A stretch of DNA of 24,375 nt from an uncultured Clostridia bacterium (GCA_949746285.1 CATJZH010000128.1:1-24375); one strand, 5' to 3'. Positions 4,474-13,644 are shown, numbered from the stretch's first letter. Notes: generated by a model not told the origin, from the sequence alone. A program made the numbers and translations.

Positions 4474-5733
4474 ATGGATAGTTTTTTTAAAGTATTGGAG
4501 ATAATTTTAAGCACGTATATGCTATATTTTGGAATTATGGGGGCAGGAGTATTTTTTAAAAAGAAAAAAATACAAAAAAGTGATATTAAGAAAAAATTTG
4601 CAATTTTAGTACCAGCCAGAAATGAAGAAAGAGTAATAAAAAATTTAATTGCAAGTCTAAAAAATCAAAATTATGATAAAAGTAAATATGATATTTTTGT
4701 ACTTCCAAATAATTGTACAGATAAAACAGAAGAAATTTGTAATATAGAAAAAGTAAATATTATTAAATTCGAAGAAAAAATTAATTCAAAAGGAGAGGTT
4801 TTAAAACTTGCTTTTTCTAAAATAAATGATGAATTTAAAAATTATGATGCATTTTTAATATTTGATAGTGATAATGTTGTACATCCAGATTTTATTTCTA
4901 AAATGAATGATGCATATAATGCTGGATATAAAGTGGCACAAGGATATAGAGATAGTAAAAATCCATCAGATACTTGGATTTCAAATACACATTCATTATA
5001 TTATTGGTTACAAAATTTCTTTTTTAATAAAGCAAGAATGAATTTAGGAAAATCTTGTTTTTTAAATGGAACAGGGATGATGATTTCAAAGGAATTTATT
5101 GAAGAAAATGGATATAATGTTTTTACAATAACTGAAGATATAGAGCTTACAGTACAATGTGCTATAAAAAATGTGAAAATAGGTTTTGTAGAAGATGCTA
5201 TTACTTATGACGAGCAACCATTAAAATTTGGAGATTCATATAAACAAAGAAAACGTTGGTCAAAAGGAATGTTAGAATGTTTAAAAATATATAACAAAGA
5301 TATATCTAAAGGAGCTTTTAGGAAGTTTGAAATCTTAGATGCAGGAATTCTTATAATATCTCCAATTATGCAAATAGTAGGAACTTTATTTTATATGGTG
5401 TATGGAGTCTTAGGAATCCTAGAAAAAATAAATATTAATTATAGTAGTAAACTTATTTATGTGCTTGTAAGTTATTTAGCAATGATTATTGTGTCATCAA
5501 TAATTACTAAATTTGCTAAAAAAGAGATAAGAAAAAATTTAAAAGGAATTTTGTTGTTACCATTATTTATTTTTTCTTGGATACCAATTAATTTTGAGGC
5601 TGTTTTGAAAAAGCAAGTAAAATGGGAAAGTATAGAACATAGCAGAATAATAAGTATAGAAAAAGCTATGGAAAAAAGAGAAATAACAGCTTTAAGAGAA
5701 GTGCCTAATAAAAAATTATTAAAAATTTCATAA
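4474..5733 (+). CDS. Family 2 membrane glycosyltransferase
   Basis: This is an inverting GT2 glycosyltransferase of the processive, membrane-embedded type. An N-terminal hydrophobic segment (about 8-28) is followed by the GT-A domain starting FAILVPARNEE (42-52). The metal and nucleotide-sugar DSD motif is at 131-133, the acceptor-side TED at 220-222 and a Q-x-x-R-W-like QRKRW at 258-262. Three more hydrophobic segments lie at about 287-312, 328-350 and 359-378. The DSD/TED/QRKRW set is that of NodC, hyaluronan synthase and poly-glucosamine synthases, so polymer synthesis coupled to export is likely. The sugar cannot be read. AGGAAG precedes the ATG. The gene is 15 nt upstream of an ABC transporter pair, which suggests a cell-envelope role. 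Confidence 0.9.
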   Translation: MDSFFKVLEIILSTYMLYFGIMGAGVFFKKKKIQKSDIKKKFAILVPARNEERVIKNLIASLKNQNYDKSKYDIFVLPNNCTDKTEEICNIEKVNIIKFEEKINSKGEVLKLAFSKINDEFKNYDAFLIFDSDNVVHPDFISKMNDAYNAGYKVAQGYRDSKNPSDTWISNTHSLYYWLQNFFFNKARMNLGKSCFLNGTGMMISKEFIEENGYNVFTITEDIELTVQCAIKNVKIGFVEDAITYDEQPLKFGDSYKQRKRWSKGMLECLKIYNKDISKGAFRKFEILDAGILIISPIMQIVGTLFYMVYGVLGILEKININYSSKLIYVLVSYLAMIIVSSIITKFAKKEIRKNLKGILLLPLFIFSWIPINFEAVLKKQVKWESIEHSRIISIEKAMEKREITALREVPNKKLLKIS

Positions 5734-5748
5734 ATTAAGGAGAGAAAA

Positions 5749-6429
5749 ATGGGGATTTTAGAAGTTAAAAATTTAAAGAAGTCTTATGGTAAGGGAGAAA
5801 ATAAAGTAAACGCAGTTGATGATATTTCTTTTTCAGTAAATGAAGGAGAATTTGTTGCAATAATTGGAGCAAGTGGAAGTGGCAAAAGTACATTATTACA
5901 TTTATTAGGTGGTGTAGATAGACCAACATCAGGTACAGTAAAAATAAAAGGAACTGATATTTATAAATTGAAAAGTGATAACTTAGCGATTTTTAGAAGG
6001 AGAAATATAGGAATAATCTATCAGTTTTATAATTTAATTCCAATACTAAATGTTGAGGAAAATATAGCACTTCCTTGTGAGTTAGATGGGAAGAATGTAG
6101 ACAGTAGAAAAATGGATGATTTATTACAAACTTTAAAATTAAAAGATAGAAAAAAACATTTACCAAATGAGTTATCAGGAGGTCAACAACAAAGAGTTTC
6201 AATAGGAAGAGCTATAATAAATAATCCGGCTATAATGCTTGCTGATGAACCAACAGGAAATTTAGATAGTAAAGCTTCAGAAGAAATTATTTCATATTTG
6301 AAATTATCAAATCAAAAATATAATCAAACAGTAATAGTAATAACTCATGATGAAAAAATAGCAAAAGAGGCAGATAGAGTTATAACTATTGATGATGGAA
6401 AAATAATTTCAGATGAAAGGAATATTTAA
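5749..6429 (+). CDS. ABC transporter ATP-binding protein, MacB/LolD/BceA type
   Basis: This is a 226-residue nucleotide-binding subunit. Walker A GASGSGKST is at 40-48, the Q-loop glutamine at 92, the signature LSGGQQQR at 142-149, Walker B IMLADEP at 162-168 and the switch His200. The double Gln after LSGGQ and the D-loop GNLDS are typical of the ATPases that pair with FtsX-fold permeases (MacB, LolD, Bce types), which act as mechanotransmitters, not channels. GGAGA lies upstream of the ATG. The partner permease starts 2 nt after the stop, so the two are translationally coupled. No two-component system lies beside it, which makes a Bce-type peptide-resistance module less certain. Confidence 0.95.
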   Translation: MGILEVKNLKKSYGKGENKVNAVDDISFSVNEGEFVAIIGASGSGKSTLLHLLGGVDRPTSGTVKIKGTDIYKLKSDNLAIFRRRNIGIIYQFYNLIPILNVEENIALPCELDGKNVDSRKMDDLLQTLKLKDRKKHLPNELSGGQQQRVSIGRAIINNPAIMLADEPTGNLDSKASEEIISYLKLSNQKYNQTVIVITHDEKIAKEADRVITIDDGKIISDERNI

Positions 6430-6431
6430 AA

Positions 6432-8930
6432 ATGAATATTTTAAAGAAATTTGTAATAAAAGATTTATCTTTAAATAAGAAAAGAACAATAGTAACAATA
6501 ATAGGCATAATGCTGTCATCAGCATTAATTTGTGCAGTAGCAGGAATGGTTACAAGTTTTCAGAAAACTCTAGTAGAATATGCAAAACAAGAATATGGAG
6601 ATTTTCATACAATAATATATGATATTCAGAAAGAAGACTTAGGTAAAATAAAACAAAATGAAGAAATAGAAAAGGTTTTGGAATACGAATATAAAGGATA
6701 CAGTAATTTGGAAGCTTCGAAAAATGAATATAAACCATATATATGTTTGGTAGGTATGGAAAAAGAATTATTAAATAATTTGAAATTGGTAGAAGGAAGG
6801 CTTCCAGAAAATGAAGATGAAATTGTTATTTCAAAACACATAAAAACTAATGGTGGAATAGACTTAAAAATAGGAGAAACTATAAAATTAGAAGTATCAG
6901 AAAGAATTTCTGATGGATATAAATTAAACCAAAGAACTATATTTACAGAAGATAAAGAAGAAATTTTAAATAAAATTTATGATAAAGAATATAAAATTGT
7001 TGGGATAATAGAAAGACCTTCAACATTTATTGAAGATAGACAGTCACCAGGTTATACAGTAGTAACTTTAGATAATAAGGAAAAAACGAATACATCTATT
7101 TTTATAAAATTTAAAGATTCTAAAGATTATAAAGAAAAGACTAAAACAATATTAGCTGATATAGAAAATGAATATGAGTGTGATTATAATATAAGTTTGC
7201 TTAGGTGGGAAGGAGCAGCTTTAAGTGATAGTACAATGAGTATGCTTTATAGTGTAAGTGGAGTAGTTATTGTTATAATAATAGTTTCAAGTATATTTGT
7301 TATAAAAAATAGTTTTTCTATTTCGATTACAGAAAAAATAAAACAATATGGAATACTTTCAAGTATAGGTGCAACATCAAAGCAAATAAAGAAAAATGTG
7401 CTTTTTGAAGGATTTGTTCTTGGAATAATAGGAATACCACTTGGTGTAATATGTGGAATGTTTGCTGTTTTTGTACTTATTCATCTTATGAATTATATAT
7501 TGGCAGAAGCTTTAGATGGAATAAAATTCATGTATAGTGTTCCTTATCTTCCAATATTAATTACAATATTATTTTCAACAATTACTATTTATTTTTCAAG
7601 TATTTTTTCTGCAAGAAAAGCAGCAAAGACATCTCCAATTGAAGCAATAAGAAATAATGATGAAATAAAAATTAAATCAAAAAAATTAAAAGGTTCAAAA
7701 TTAATAAAAACCATTTTTAAAGTTGGTGGAGATATATCATATAAAAATTTAAAAAGAAATAAAAGAAAATATAGAACAACTGTAATATCATTAGTAGTAA
7801 GTATAACAATATTTATTTCTCTTTCATCTTTTATTGATTTTGGATTTAAAATGGCTAATGAATATTATAAAAATAAAAAATTTAATTTTGCTTTATATGG
7901 AGGACCAGAAAAAAATAGAGATACAGAAGAACTATTTAATCAAATTGCAAAATCAGAAAAAATAAATGATTACAGTATTCATAAAACAATACAGGTATCT
8001 GTCTTACCAGAATATTTATCAGATTTTGGAAAAGAGTATTTTCAAGATTCAGAAGATATAGAAGAAAGAGTTATTGCAATAGGAGAAAAACAGTTTAATG
8101 ATTTTGTAAAACAAATAGGAGAAGATCCTAAAAAGTATGAAAATAAAGGAATTTTGTTAGATAATTTTACGTATTTTAAAGATGAGAAAAAGATTAATGG
8201 CAATTTATATAATATAGAAAATAATAAATTAACATTAAATTTACTTGATGAAAACTATGAAAAAACAAATAAGATTTTTGATATACAAATAGAAAAAAGA
8301 ACAGAAGAAGCACCTATGGGACTTGAAGAAAGTACAGGTATAATTATAAGTGATAAAATGATGGAGAAATTTGATTATAAGGTAAATAGAATGTATATAA
8401 TGTCAAATGATACAACAGGGCTTAGAGAGGAGTTATCATCATTAAAAATTTCTAATCCAGCATATGAAAAAATAGGATATTCAGACTATGAGGAGGCTCA
8501 AAGAAGTGAGCAAGCTATGGTTTTAGTAGTGTCAATATTTTTATATGGATTTATAGCAGTAATAAGTCTAATTGGCGTAACTAATATATTTAATACAATT
8601 ACTACGAATATGAATTTGAGACAAAAAGAGTTTGCAATGCTTAAATCAATAGGAATGACACAAAATGAATTTGATAGAATGATAAGATTAGAAAGTATTT
8701 TTTATGGAATAAAATCTTTAGTTATAGGAATACCACTTGGATGTATAGGCTCATATTTTATATACAAAGCTTTTTCAGAGGGAATGGAGATGGCATATAA
8801 GCTTCCAATAACAGCAATAATAATTGCTACATTATTTGTGTTTTTAATAATTGGACTTATTATGAAATATTCTTTAAACAAAATCAATAAACAAAATATT
8901 ATTGATACTATTAGAAATGAGAATATATAG
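6432..8930 (+). CDS. ABC transporter permease with two FtsX domains
   Basis: This 832-residue permease is the partner of the upstream ATPase. It has an N-terminal anchor (about 19-40), an extracytoplasmic MacB-PCD-like region, a first FtsX block with three helices (about 270-405) ending in SARKAAKTSPIEAIRN, a second anchor (about 450-470), a second extracytoplasmic region, and a last three-helix FtsX block (about 690-820) ending in INKQNIIDTIRN. The repeated P/N-I-E/D-A/T-I-R-N motifs mark the end of each half. The layout is that of duplicated FtsX permeases common in Clostridia. The ribosome site lies inside the end of the ATPase gene. The substrate is unknown; the preceding glycosyltransferase suggests envelope or peptide handling. 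Confidence 0.93.
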   Translation: MNILKKFVIKDLSLNKKRTIVTIIGIMLSSALICAVAGMVTSFQKTLVEYAKQEYGDFHTIIYDIQKEDLGKIKQNEEIEKVLEYEYKGYSNLEASKNEYKPYICLVGMEKELLNNLKLVEGRLPENEDEIVISKHIKTNGGIDLKIGETIKLEVSERISDGYKLNQRTIFTEDKEEILNKIYDKEYKIVGIIERPSTFIEDRQSPGYTVVTLDNKEKTNTSIFIKFKDSKDYKEKTKTILADIENEYECDYNISLLRWEGAALSDSTMSMLYSVSGVVIVIIIVSSIFVIKNSFSISITEKIKQYGILSSIGATSKQIKKNVLFEGFVLGIIGIPLGVICGMFAVFVLIHLMNYILAEALDGIKFMYSVPYLPILITILFSTITIYFSSIFSARKAAKTSPIEAIRNNDEIKIKSKKLKGSKLIKTIFKVGGDISYKNLKRNKRKYRTTVISLVVSITIFISLSSFIDFGFKMANEYYKNKKFNFALYGGPEKNRDTEELFNQIAKSEKINDYSIHKTIQVSVLPEYLSDFGKEYFQDSEDIEERVIAIGEKQFNDFVKQIGEDPKKYENKGILLDNFTYFKDEKKINGNLYNIENNKLTLNLLDENYEKTNKIFDIQIEKRTEEAPMGLEESTGIIISDKMMEKFDYKVNRMYIMSNDTTGLREELSSLKISNPAYEKIGYSDYEEAQRSEQAMVLVVSIFLYGFIAVISLIGVTNIFNTITTNMNLRQKEFAMLKSIGMTQNEFDRMIRLESIFYGIKSLVIGIPLGCIGSYFIYKAFSEGMEMAYKLPITAIIIATLFVFLIIGLIMKYSLNKINKQNIIDTIRNENI

Positions 8931-8965
8931 ATTTTTGATTTTTATAAATTATTATATTGTTCTAA

Positions 8966-9157
8966 ATTAAATACTTGAATAAAAAAAATTTAAATTAAGT
9001 ACCTCGGTTCAATACGATATTTAAGAATTTTTAATTTGATTTTATGGCACCCTTCCATCAGTAGATGAACTCTTTCCATAAAATCAAATAATAATTTCTA
9101 AAATATCTTAAATCACATTCGGTACTTAATTTAAATTTTTTTATACAAGTATTTAAT
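8966..9157. repeat. 192-bp full-length imperfect palindrome (MITE-like)
   Basis: The two 96-bp arms are complementary along their length and share one centre at 9061.5. The outer 12 bp (ATTAAATACTTG / CAAGTATTTAAT) are perfect. Next comes a long A/T block ending GTACC / GGTAC, then a weaker stretch, a perfect 14-bp ATTTGATTTTATGG / CCATAAAATCAAAT (9034-9047 / 9076-9089), and a CATCAGTAGATG tip. It contains no ORF. It fills the gap between the permease stop and dnaE and could also stop transcription. Confidence 0.85.
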
Positions 9158-9174
9158 ATTATAGAATTTGATAA

Positions 9175-9203
9175 TTGATAAAAATCAAAAACTATGATAT
9201 ATT
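9175..9203 (+). promoter_or_regulatory. dnaE promoter
   Basis: TTGATA (9175-9180), 17 nt, TATATT (9198-9203) with an extended TG at 9195-9196. Initiation near 9210 lies downstream of the ATG at 9194, so dnaE must start later, at 9236. Confidence 0.65.
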
Positions 9204-9235
9204 TTCTTAAAATAGAGAAAAAAAGGAGAATGCAT

Positions 9236-12200
9236 ATGCCAGAATTTGTACACTTGCATGTCCATAGTGAATATAGTTTATTAGATGGAATGTGTAGAAT
9301 TAAAGATTTACCTAAAAGAGCAAAAGAACTAGGAATGAAAGCAATAGCAATTACAGATCATGGTGTTATGTATGGAGCTGTAAATTTTTATAAAGAATGT
9401 ATAAAAGAAGGTATAAAGCCTATTATAGGATGTGAAGTATATGTAGCACCAAGGAGTAGATTAAATAAAGAATCTGGCATAGATGATGATTATTCACATC
9501 TTATTTTACTTGCAAAAAATAAAACAGGTTATCAAAATCTTATAAAATTAGTATCTTTAAGTTTTACAGATGGATATTATTATAAACCACGCATAGACAC
9601 AGAAATTTTAGAGAGATATAGTGAGGGATTAATATGTTTAAGTGCTTGTTTAGCAGGAAGCGTAAATAAAGCTATATTAAGAGATGATTTAGATAAAGCA
9701 AAAGAAATTGCTTTATGGCATAAAGGAATCTTTGGTGAAGACTATTATTTAGAAATTCAAAATAATGGATTACCAGAGCAAGTAATGGTAAATCAGAAAT
9801 TAATTGTACTTTCAAAAGAATTAGATATACCATTAGTTGCTACAAATGATGCGCATTATTTAAAAAAAGAAGATAGTTATAATCATGAAATTTTACTTTG
9901 TATTCAAACTGCAAAAAAAATGAATGATGAAGATAGAATGCGATTTGGAACAGATGAATTTTATATAAAAACGCCAGAAGAAATGGCAGATTATTTTTCA
10001 GCTGTCCCACAAGCAATTGAAAATACAGTAAAGATTGCAGACAAATGCAACTTTGAATTTGAATTTGGAGTTACTAAACTTCCGAATTATGATGTTCCAG
10101 AAGAATTTGAAACACATGAACAATATTTTAGAAAACTTACGTGGGATGGAATAAAAGAAAGATATGGAGAAAATTATGATGATAAGGTAAAAGAAAGAGC
10201 AGAATATGAATTGGGTATAATTTCAAAAATGGGATATGTAGACTATTATCTTATAGTTTGGGATTATATTCATTATGCAAAATCTGTTGGAATTCCAGTA
10301 GGACCAGGACGTGGTTCAGGTGCTGGTTCAATAGTAGCATATGCAATAGGAATAACAGATATAGACCCTTTAAAATACAATTTGCTTTTTGAAAGATTTT
10401 TAAATCCTGACAGAATAAGTATGCCTGATTTTGATGTAGATTTTTCAGATGAAAGAAGACAAGAAGTAATAGATTATGTTTCGAGAAAATATGGAAAAGA
10501 TCATGTATCACAAATTATAACTTTTGGTACTTTATCAGCTAAAAGTGTTATTCGTGATGTAGGTAGAGTTTTAGATGTTCCATATTCAGATGTAGATAAA
10601 ATAGCTAAGATGATACCATTTGAAGTGCATATGACAATAGATAAGGCTTTAGAAGAAAATAGAGAATTAAAAGAACAATATGAAAGTGATGAAACAACAA
10701 AAAGAATTATAGATATAGCAAAAGGTTTAGAAGGAATGCCAAGAAATGCATCAACACATGCTTGTGGAGTAGTTATAACAAAAGATCCGGTAGACACTTA
10801 TGTACCACTTTGTACAAATGATGGAAACGTTGTTGCACAATATACAATGGTTTTATTAGAAGAGTTAGGACTTTTAAAAATGGACTTTTTAGGTTTAAGA
10901 ACTCTTAGTGTTATAGCAAATTGTTTAGAAATTATAAAGCAAAATAGAGGAATAGATGTAGTATTTGATGAAAAAATGGATGATCCAAAGGTTTATAAAT
11001 TATGGCAAGAAGGAAAATCTTTTGGAATATTTCAGTTTGAAAGCAGTGGTATAACTTCATTTATGAAAGAACTAAAACCAGATTGCTTTGAAGATATAGT
11101 TGCAGGAGTATCACTTTATAGGCCTGGTCCAATGGATCAAATTCCAAGGTATGTTAAAGGAAAATTAAATCCAGGACATAATGAATATACACATCCAGCA
11201 TTAGAACCGATATTAAATGTAACTTATGGTTGTATGGTATATCAAGAACAAGTTATGCAAATAGTTAGAGATTTAGCAGGTTATTCTTTAGGAAGAGCGG
11301 ATTTAGTAAGACGTGCTATGGGTAAAAAGAAACTTGATGTAATGGAAAAAGAAAGAGATGTTTTTATCAATGGTCAAGTTGATGAAACTGGAAATATAGA
11401 AGTTCCAGGTTGTGTAAGAAATGGAATAGATGCTGAGTCTGCAAATAAAATATTTGATGAAATGTCTGAATTTGCAAAATATGCTTTTAATAAATCACAT
11501 GCAGCTGCATATGCAGTTATATCATATAGAACAGCTTATTTGAAAGCATATTATAAAGAAGAACTAATGGCTGCAACATTGAATAGTTTTTTAGGAAATT
11601 TAGATAAAATTCCTGTATATATTCAAGACTGTAAAGATATGGGAATAGAAATATTAAATCCTAGCATAAATAAAAGCCATACAAAATTTACTGTTTCAGA
11701 TAGTAAAATAAGATTTGGACTAGGAAGCATAAAAAACGTTGGTGTAGCAGTTATAGATGCAATTGTTAAAGAAAGAGAATTAAATGGAGAATTTGAAAGT
11801 TTTGCATCTTTTTGTGAAAGAGTAAAAAATGAATCAGTAAATAAAAAATGTATTGAGAGTTTAATAAAAGCGGGAGCTTTTGACGAATTAGGGAAGAATA
11901 GAGCAACTCTTTTAGCATCTTTTGAAGGAATCATAGATACTATAAATAGTGAAAATAGAAATAAAATAGAAAATCAAGTATCAATGTTTGATTTAATAGA
12001 AGAAGATGAAGAAAAAATAGAAGCTCAAAAATACACATTTATTGATAAAGAAGAAATGCCAGAAAAGGAACTTTTAATATTAGAAAAAGAAATGTTAGGA
12101 GTATATATTTCTGGACATCCTTTAGATAAGATAAAAGAAGCTGTTGAAAAACAGACTAATATATCAACATTAAATATGATTAAAATGAATGAAGAGTTAA

Positions 12201-12733
12201 CAGAATTTGGTATAACAAAAGATTATAAGGATGGACAAAATGTTAAATTTGTTGGTGTAGTTTCAAAAGTTACAAAAAAATTTACTAGAAAAAATACTAC
12301 TATGGCTTTTGTGAATTTGGAAGATTTTTATGGAACTGCTGAAATAATTATTTTTGATAGTGTTTATGCAAAAGCAAGTAATTTTTTAGTAAATGATAAT
12401 ATAATATTTGTTGAAGGAAGAATTAGTATTAGAGAAGATGAGCCAGTAAAAATAGTGGCAAGTATAGTAAAAGAGTTTTCAGAAGACGATACTAATGAAA
12501 CACAAGAGTTGAATAGAGTTAAAACATTGAATATAAATATTACAAATTTAGATGAAAATCAAAAGCAAAAATTAAGAGGTGCTATAAAATTTTTTAGTGG
12601 AGATAGAGCAAATGTAAAACTAGAAATTACAGAAAGTGAAGAAATAAAACCTTGTGGTGGTATATTTTTAACTGATAAAATATTACAAGAATTTAAAGAA
12701 ATTGCTTTAGAAGAAAATGTAAAGATTTTATAA
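9236..12733 (+). CDS. dnaE: DNA polymerase III subunit alpha DnaE
   Basis: This is the 1165-residue replicative-type DNA polymerase of the C family. The PHP domain opens with HLHVHSEYSLLDG (residues 6-18, metal-binding HxH). The palm carries PDFDVDF with catalytic Asp400 and Asp402, matching the known E. coli spacing. Downstream are the fingers, with the RPGPMDQIP and YQEQVMQIV blocks and FNKSHAAAYA, then a helix-hairpin-helix region and an OB-fold near the C-terminus (FVGVVSKVTKK...). It lacks the inserted exonuclease of PolC. In Firmicutes this DnaE usually works beside PolC, extending RNA primers. GGAG (9225-9228) is 7 nt from ATG 9236. The longer frame from 9194 adds a non-family extension and begins upstream of the predicted transcript start. 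Confidence 0.98.
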   Translation: MPEFVHLHVHSEYSLLDGMCRIKDLPKRAKELGMKAIAITDHGVMYGAVNFYKECIKEGIKPIIGCEVYVAPRSRLNKESGIDDDYSHLILLAKNKTGYQNLIKLVSLSFTDGYYYKPRIDTEILERYSEGLICLSACLAGSVNKAILRDDLDKAKEIALWHKGIFGEDYYLEIQNNGLPEQVMVNQKLIVLSKELDIPLVATNDAHYLKKEDSYNHEILLCIQTAKKMNDEDRMRFGTDEFYIKTPEEMADYFSAVPQAIENTVKIADKCNFEFEFGVTKLPNYDVPEEFETHEQYFRKLTWDGIKERYGENYDDKVKERAEYELGIISKMGYVDYYLIVWDYIHYAKSVGIPVGPGRGSGAGSIVAYAIGITDIDPLKYNLLFERFLNPDRISMPDFDVDFSDERRQEVIDYVSRKYGKDHVSQIITFGTLSAKSVIRDVGRVLDVPYSDVDKIAKMIPFEVHMTIDKALEENRELKEQYESDETTKRIIDIAKGLEGMPRNASTHACGVVITKDPVDTYVPLCTNDGNVVAQYTMVLLEELGLLKMDFLGLRTLSVIANCLEIIKQNRGIDVVFDEKMDDPKVYKLWQEGKSFGIFQFESSGITSFMKELKPDCFEDIVAGVSLYRPGPMDQIPRYVKGKLNPGHNEYTHPALEPILNVTYGCMVYQEQVMQIVRDLAGYSLGRADLVRRAMGKKKLDVMEKERDVFINGQVDETGNIEVPGCVRNGIDAESANKIFDEMSEFAKYAFNKSHAAAYAVISYRTAYLKAYYKEELMAATLNSFLGNLDKIPVYIQDCKDMGIEILNPSINKSHTKFTVSDSKIRFGLGSIKNVGVAVIDAIVKERELNGEFESFASFCERVKNESVNKKCIESLIKAGAFDELGKNRATLLASFEGIIDTINSENRNKIENQVSMFDLIEEDEEKIEAQKYTFIDKEEMPEKELLILEKEMLGVYISGHPLDKIKEAVEKQTNISTLNMIKMNEELTEFGITKDYKDGQNVKFVGVVSKVTKKFTRKNTTMAFVNLEDFYGTAEIIIFDSVYAKASNFLVNDNIIFVEGRISIREDEPVKIVASIVKEFSEDDTNETQELNRVKTLNINITNLDENQKQKLRGAIKFFSGDRANVKLEITESEEIKPCGGIFLTDKILQEFKEIALEENVKIL

Positions 12734-12734
12734 A

Positions 12735-12784
12735 AATCTTTTACGTATTTACGAGAAAAATGTTGAAATTTTTCGAAAAAGATT
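12735..12784 (+). terminator. Possible nested hairpin after dnaE
   Basis: The outer stem AATCTTTT (12735-12742) / AAAAGATT (12777-12784) encloses a second stem CGAgAAAAAT (12752-12761) / ATTTTTCG (12768-12775). There is no clean U-tract, so read-through into the pilin-like gene is possible. It overlaps the next gene's promoter. Confidence 0.35.
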
Positions 12785-12791
12785 ATATAAT
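12763..12791 (+). promoter_or_regulatory. Promoter of the pilin-like gene
   Basis: TTGAAA (12763-12768), 17 nt, TATAAT (12786-12791), 38 nt before the ATG at 12830. The -35 lies within the hairpin that follows dnaE. Confidence 0.65.
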
Positions 12792-12829
12792 TTTATTGTA
12801 AAAAAGGCAAAAGAAAAAGGGGAATTATT

Positions 12830-13351
12830 ATGAGAAAAGAAAAGGGATTTTCTATAATAGGGTTAATTATCACAATAATTATACTTTTAGCAATAGCTAT
12901 ATTTGCAATAAATAAAATTTTTGGAAATGACGGAATAGTAAGTCAATATAAGGCTGAAGATACCGAATATAATAAACATGAGGTTGTTGAAAAACTAAAT
13001 TTAGTAATAAAAGAGAAATATTTTGGAGACTATAAGTATGCTCAAGAAAATGGTAAAAATATAGATGAAATATATACGGAAGAAGCAGTTTGGACATATC
13101 TTATGGAAAATAATTACATAAATGAACTTAAAGATATAAATGATAATTTAGTAGCAAATGAATATTATATAAATACAGAATATTTAAATAGAGATATTGT
13201 TTCGTATGAAGTTAATAAAAATGGTTCAGAAGGAAATGGAACTAAAGTATTCAAAATAAAAAAAATTGATACAAAATATATGATATATTTTGTTGATAAA
13301 TATGGTGAAGAAGAAGAACTAGGAGAGTTAATTATGCATCCTCAGATTTAG
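12830..13351 (+). CDS. Type IV pilin-like protein with class III signal, 173 aa
   Basis: The N-terminus MRKEKG | FSIIGLIITIIILL reads as a prepilin leader: a short basic leader, Gly6, cleavage before Phe7, then one hydrophobic helix to about residue 28. Position +5 of the mature chain is Gly11, where most pilins have Glu. After the helix, IFGNDGIVSQYKAED resembles the segment following the helix in clostridial pseudopilins of the 'TLIALVITIIVLL' type. The rest is acidic and presumably extracellular, with no Cys. AAGGGG precedes the ATG and the gene has its own promoter. No prepilin peptidase, ATPase or platform gene lies in the window, so it is an orphan whose assembly machinery must be elsewhere, if it is assembled at all. 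Confidence 0.8.
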   Translation: MRKEKGFSIIGLIITIIILLAIAIFAINKIFGNDGIVSQYKAEDTEYNKHEVVEKLNLVIKEKYFGDYKYAQENGKNIDEIYTEEAVWTYLMENNYINELKDINDNLVANEYYINTEYLNRDIVSYEVNKNGSEGNGTKVFKIKKIDTKYMIYFVDKYGEEEELGELIMHPQI

Positions 13352-13373
13352 CAAATGAATAAATATATGATAT

Positions 13374-13402
13374 TTGAAATATAATTAAAAATGTATTATA
13401 AT
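13374..13402 (+). promoter_or_regulatory. Promoter of the predicted small RNA
   Basis: TTGAAA (13374-13379), exactly 17 nt, TATAAT (13397-13402). The first base of the predicted RNA structure lies 7 nt after the -10. No ORF starts downstream before the terminator. Confidence 0.75.
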
Positions 13403-13408
13403 ACAAAT

Positions 13409-13480
13409 ACAGAATGTTTTTAATGTAAAGCTAGTCATTCTGTCTGAATATACGAAGTGAAGGTCGTATATTCTTTTTTT
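13409..13480 (+). ncRNA. Predicted small structured RNA, about 72 nt
   Basis: The RNA would have two hairpins. The first pairs ACAGAATG (13409-13416) with CATTCTGT (13436-13443), with a 19-nt loop. The second is a perfect 10-bp stem, GAATATACGA (13446-13455) with TCGTATATTC (13464-13473), followed by seven T, a textbook terminator. A consensus promoter ends 6 nt upstream. No start codon with a ribosome site lies inside. This is a complete transcription unit with no protein, hence the sRNA call. No known RNA family is recognised. Confidence 0.65.
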
Positions 13481-13568
13481 GTAATTTTTTATTTAAATTT
13501 AAAAATATACAACACATTAAAGTAAAAGTTTAGTTAATTAAATAGTATTTTATAAAAATTTCCGAAAC

Positions 13569-13597
13569 TTGAAAAATACGATTCAAAGTAGTATAAT
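13569..13597 (+). promoter_or_regulatory. Promoter of the foreign-looking 134-aa gene
   Basis: TTGAAA (13569-13574), 17 nt, TATAAT (13592-13597). It leaves a leader of more than 100 nt before the ATG at 13716, including a small GCAAG...CTTGC hairpin. Confidence 0.7.
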
Positions 13598-13644
13598 TAA
13601 AGGTAGCAAGAAAAACTTGCGTTAGGAATTTATCTCTCTAATTA

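Noticed and set aside
9194..9235. Upstream ATG start for dnaE
   Set aside because: It precedes the predicted transcription start, lacks a ribosome site and adds residues before the conserved PHP opening.
10251..11934. Minus-strand frames of 86-103 aa within dnaE
   Set aside because: They are shadows of a highly conserved gene, with no promoters or ribosome sites.
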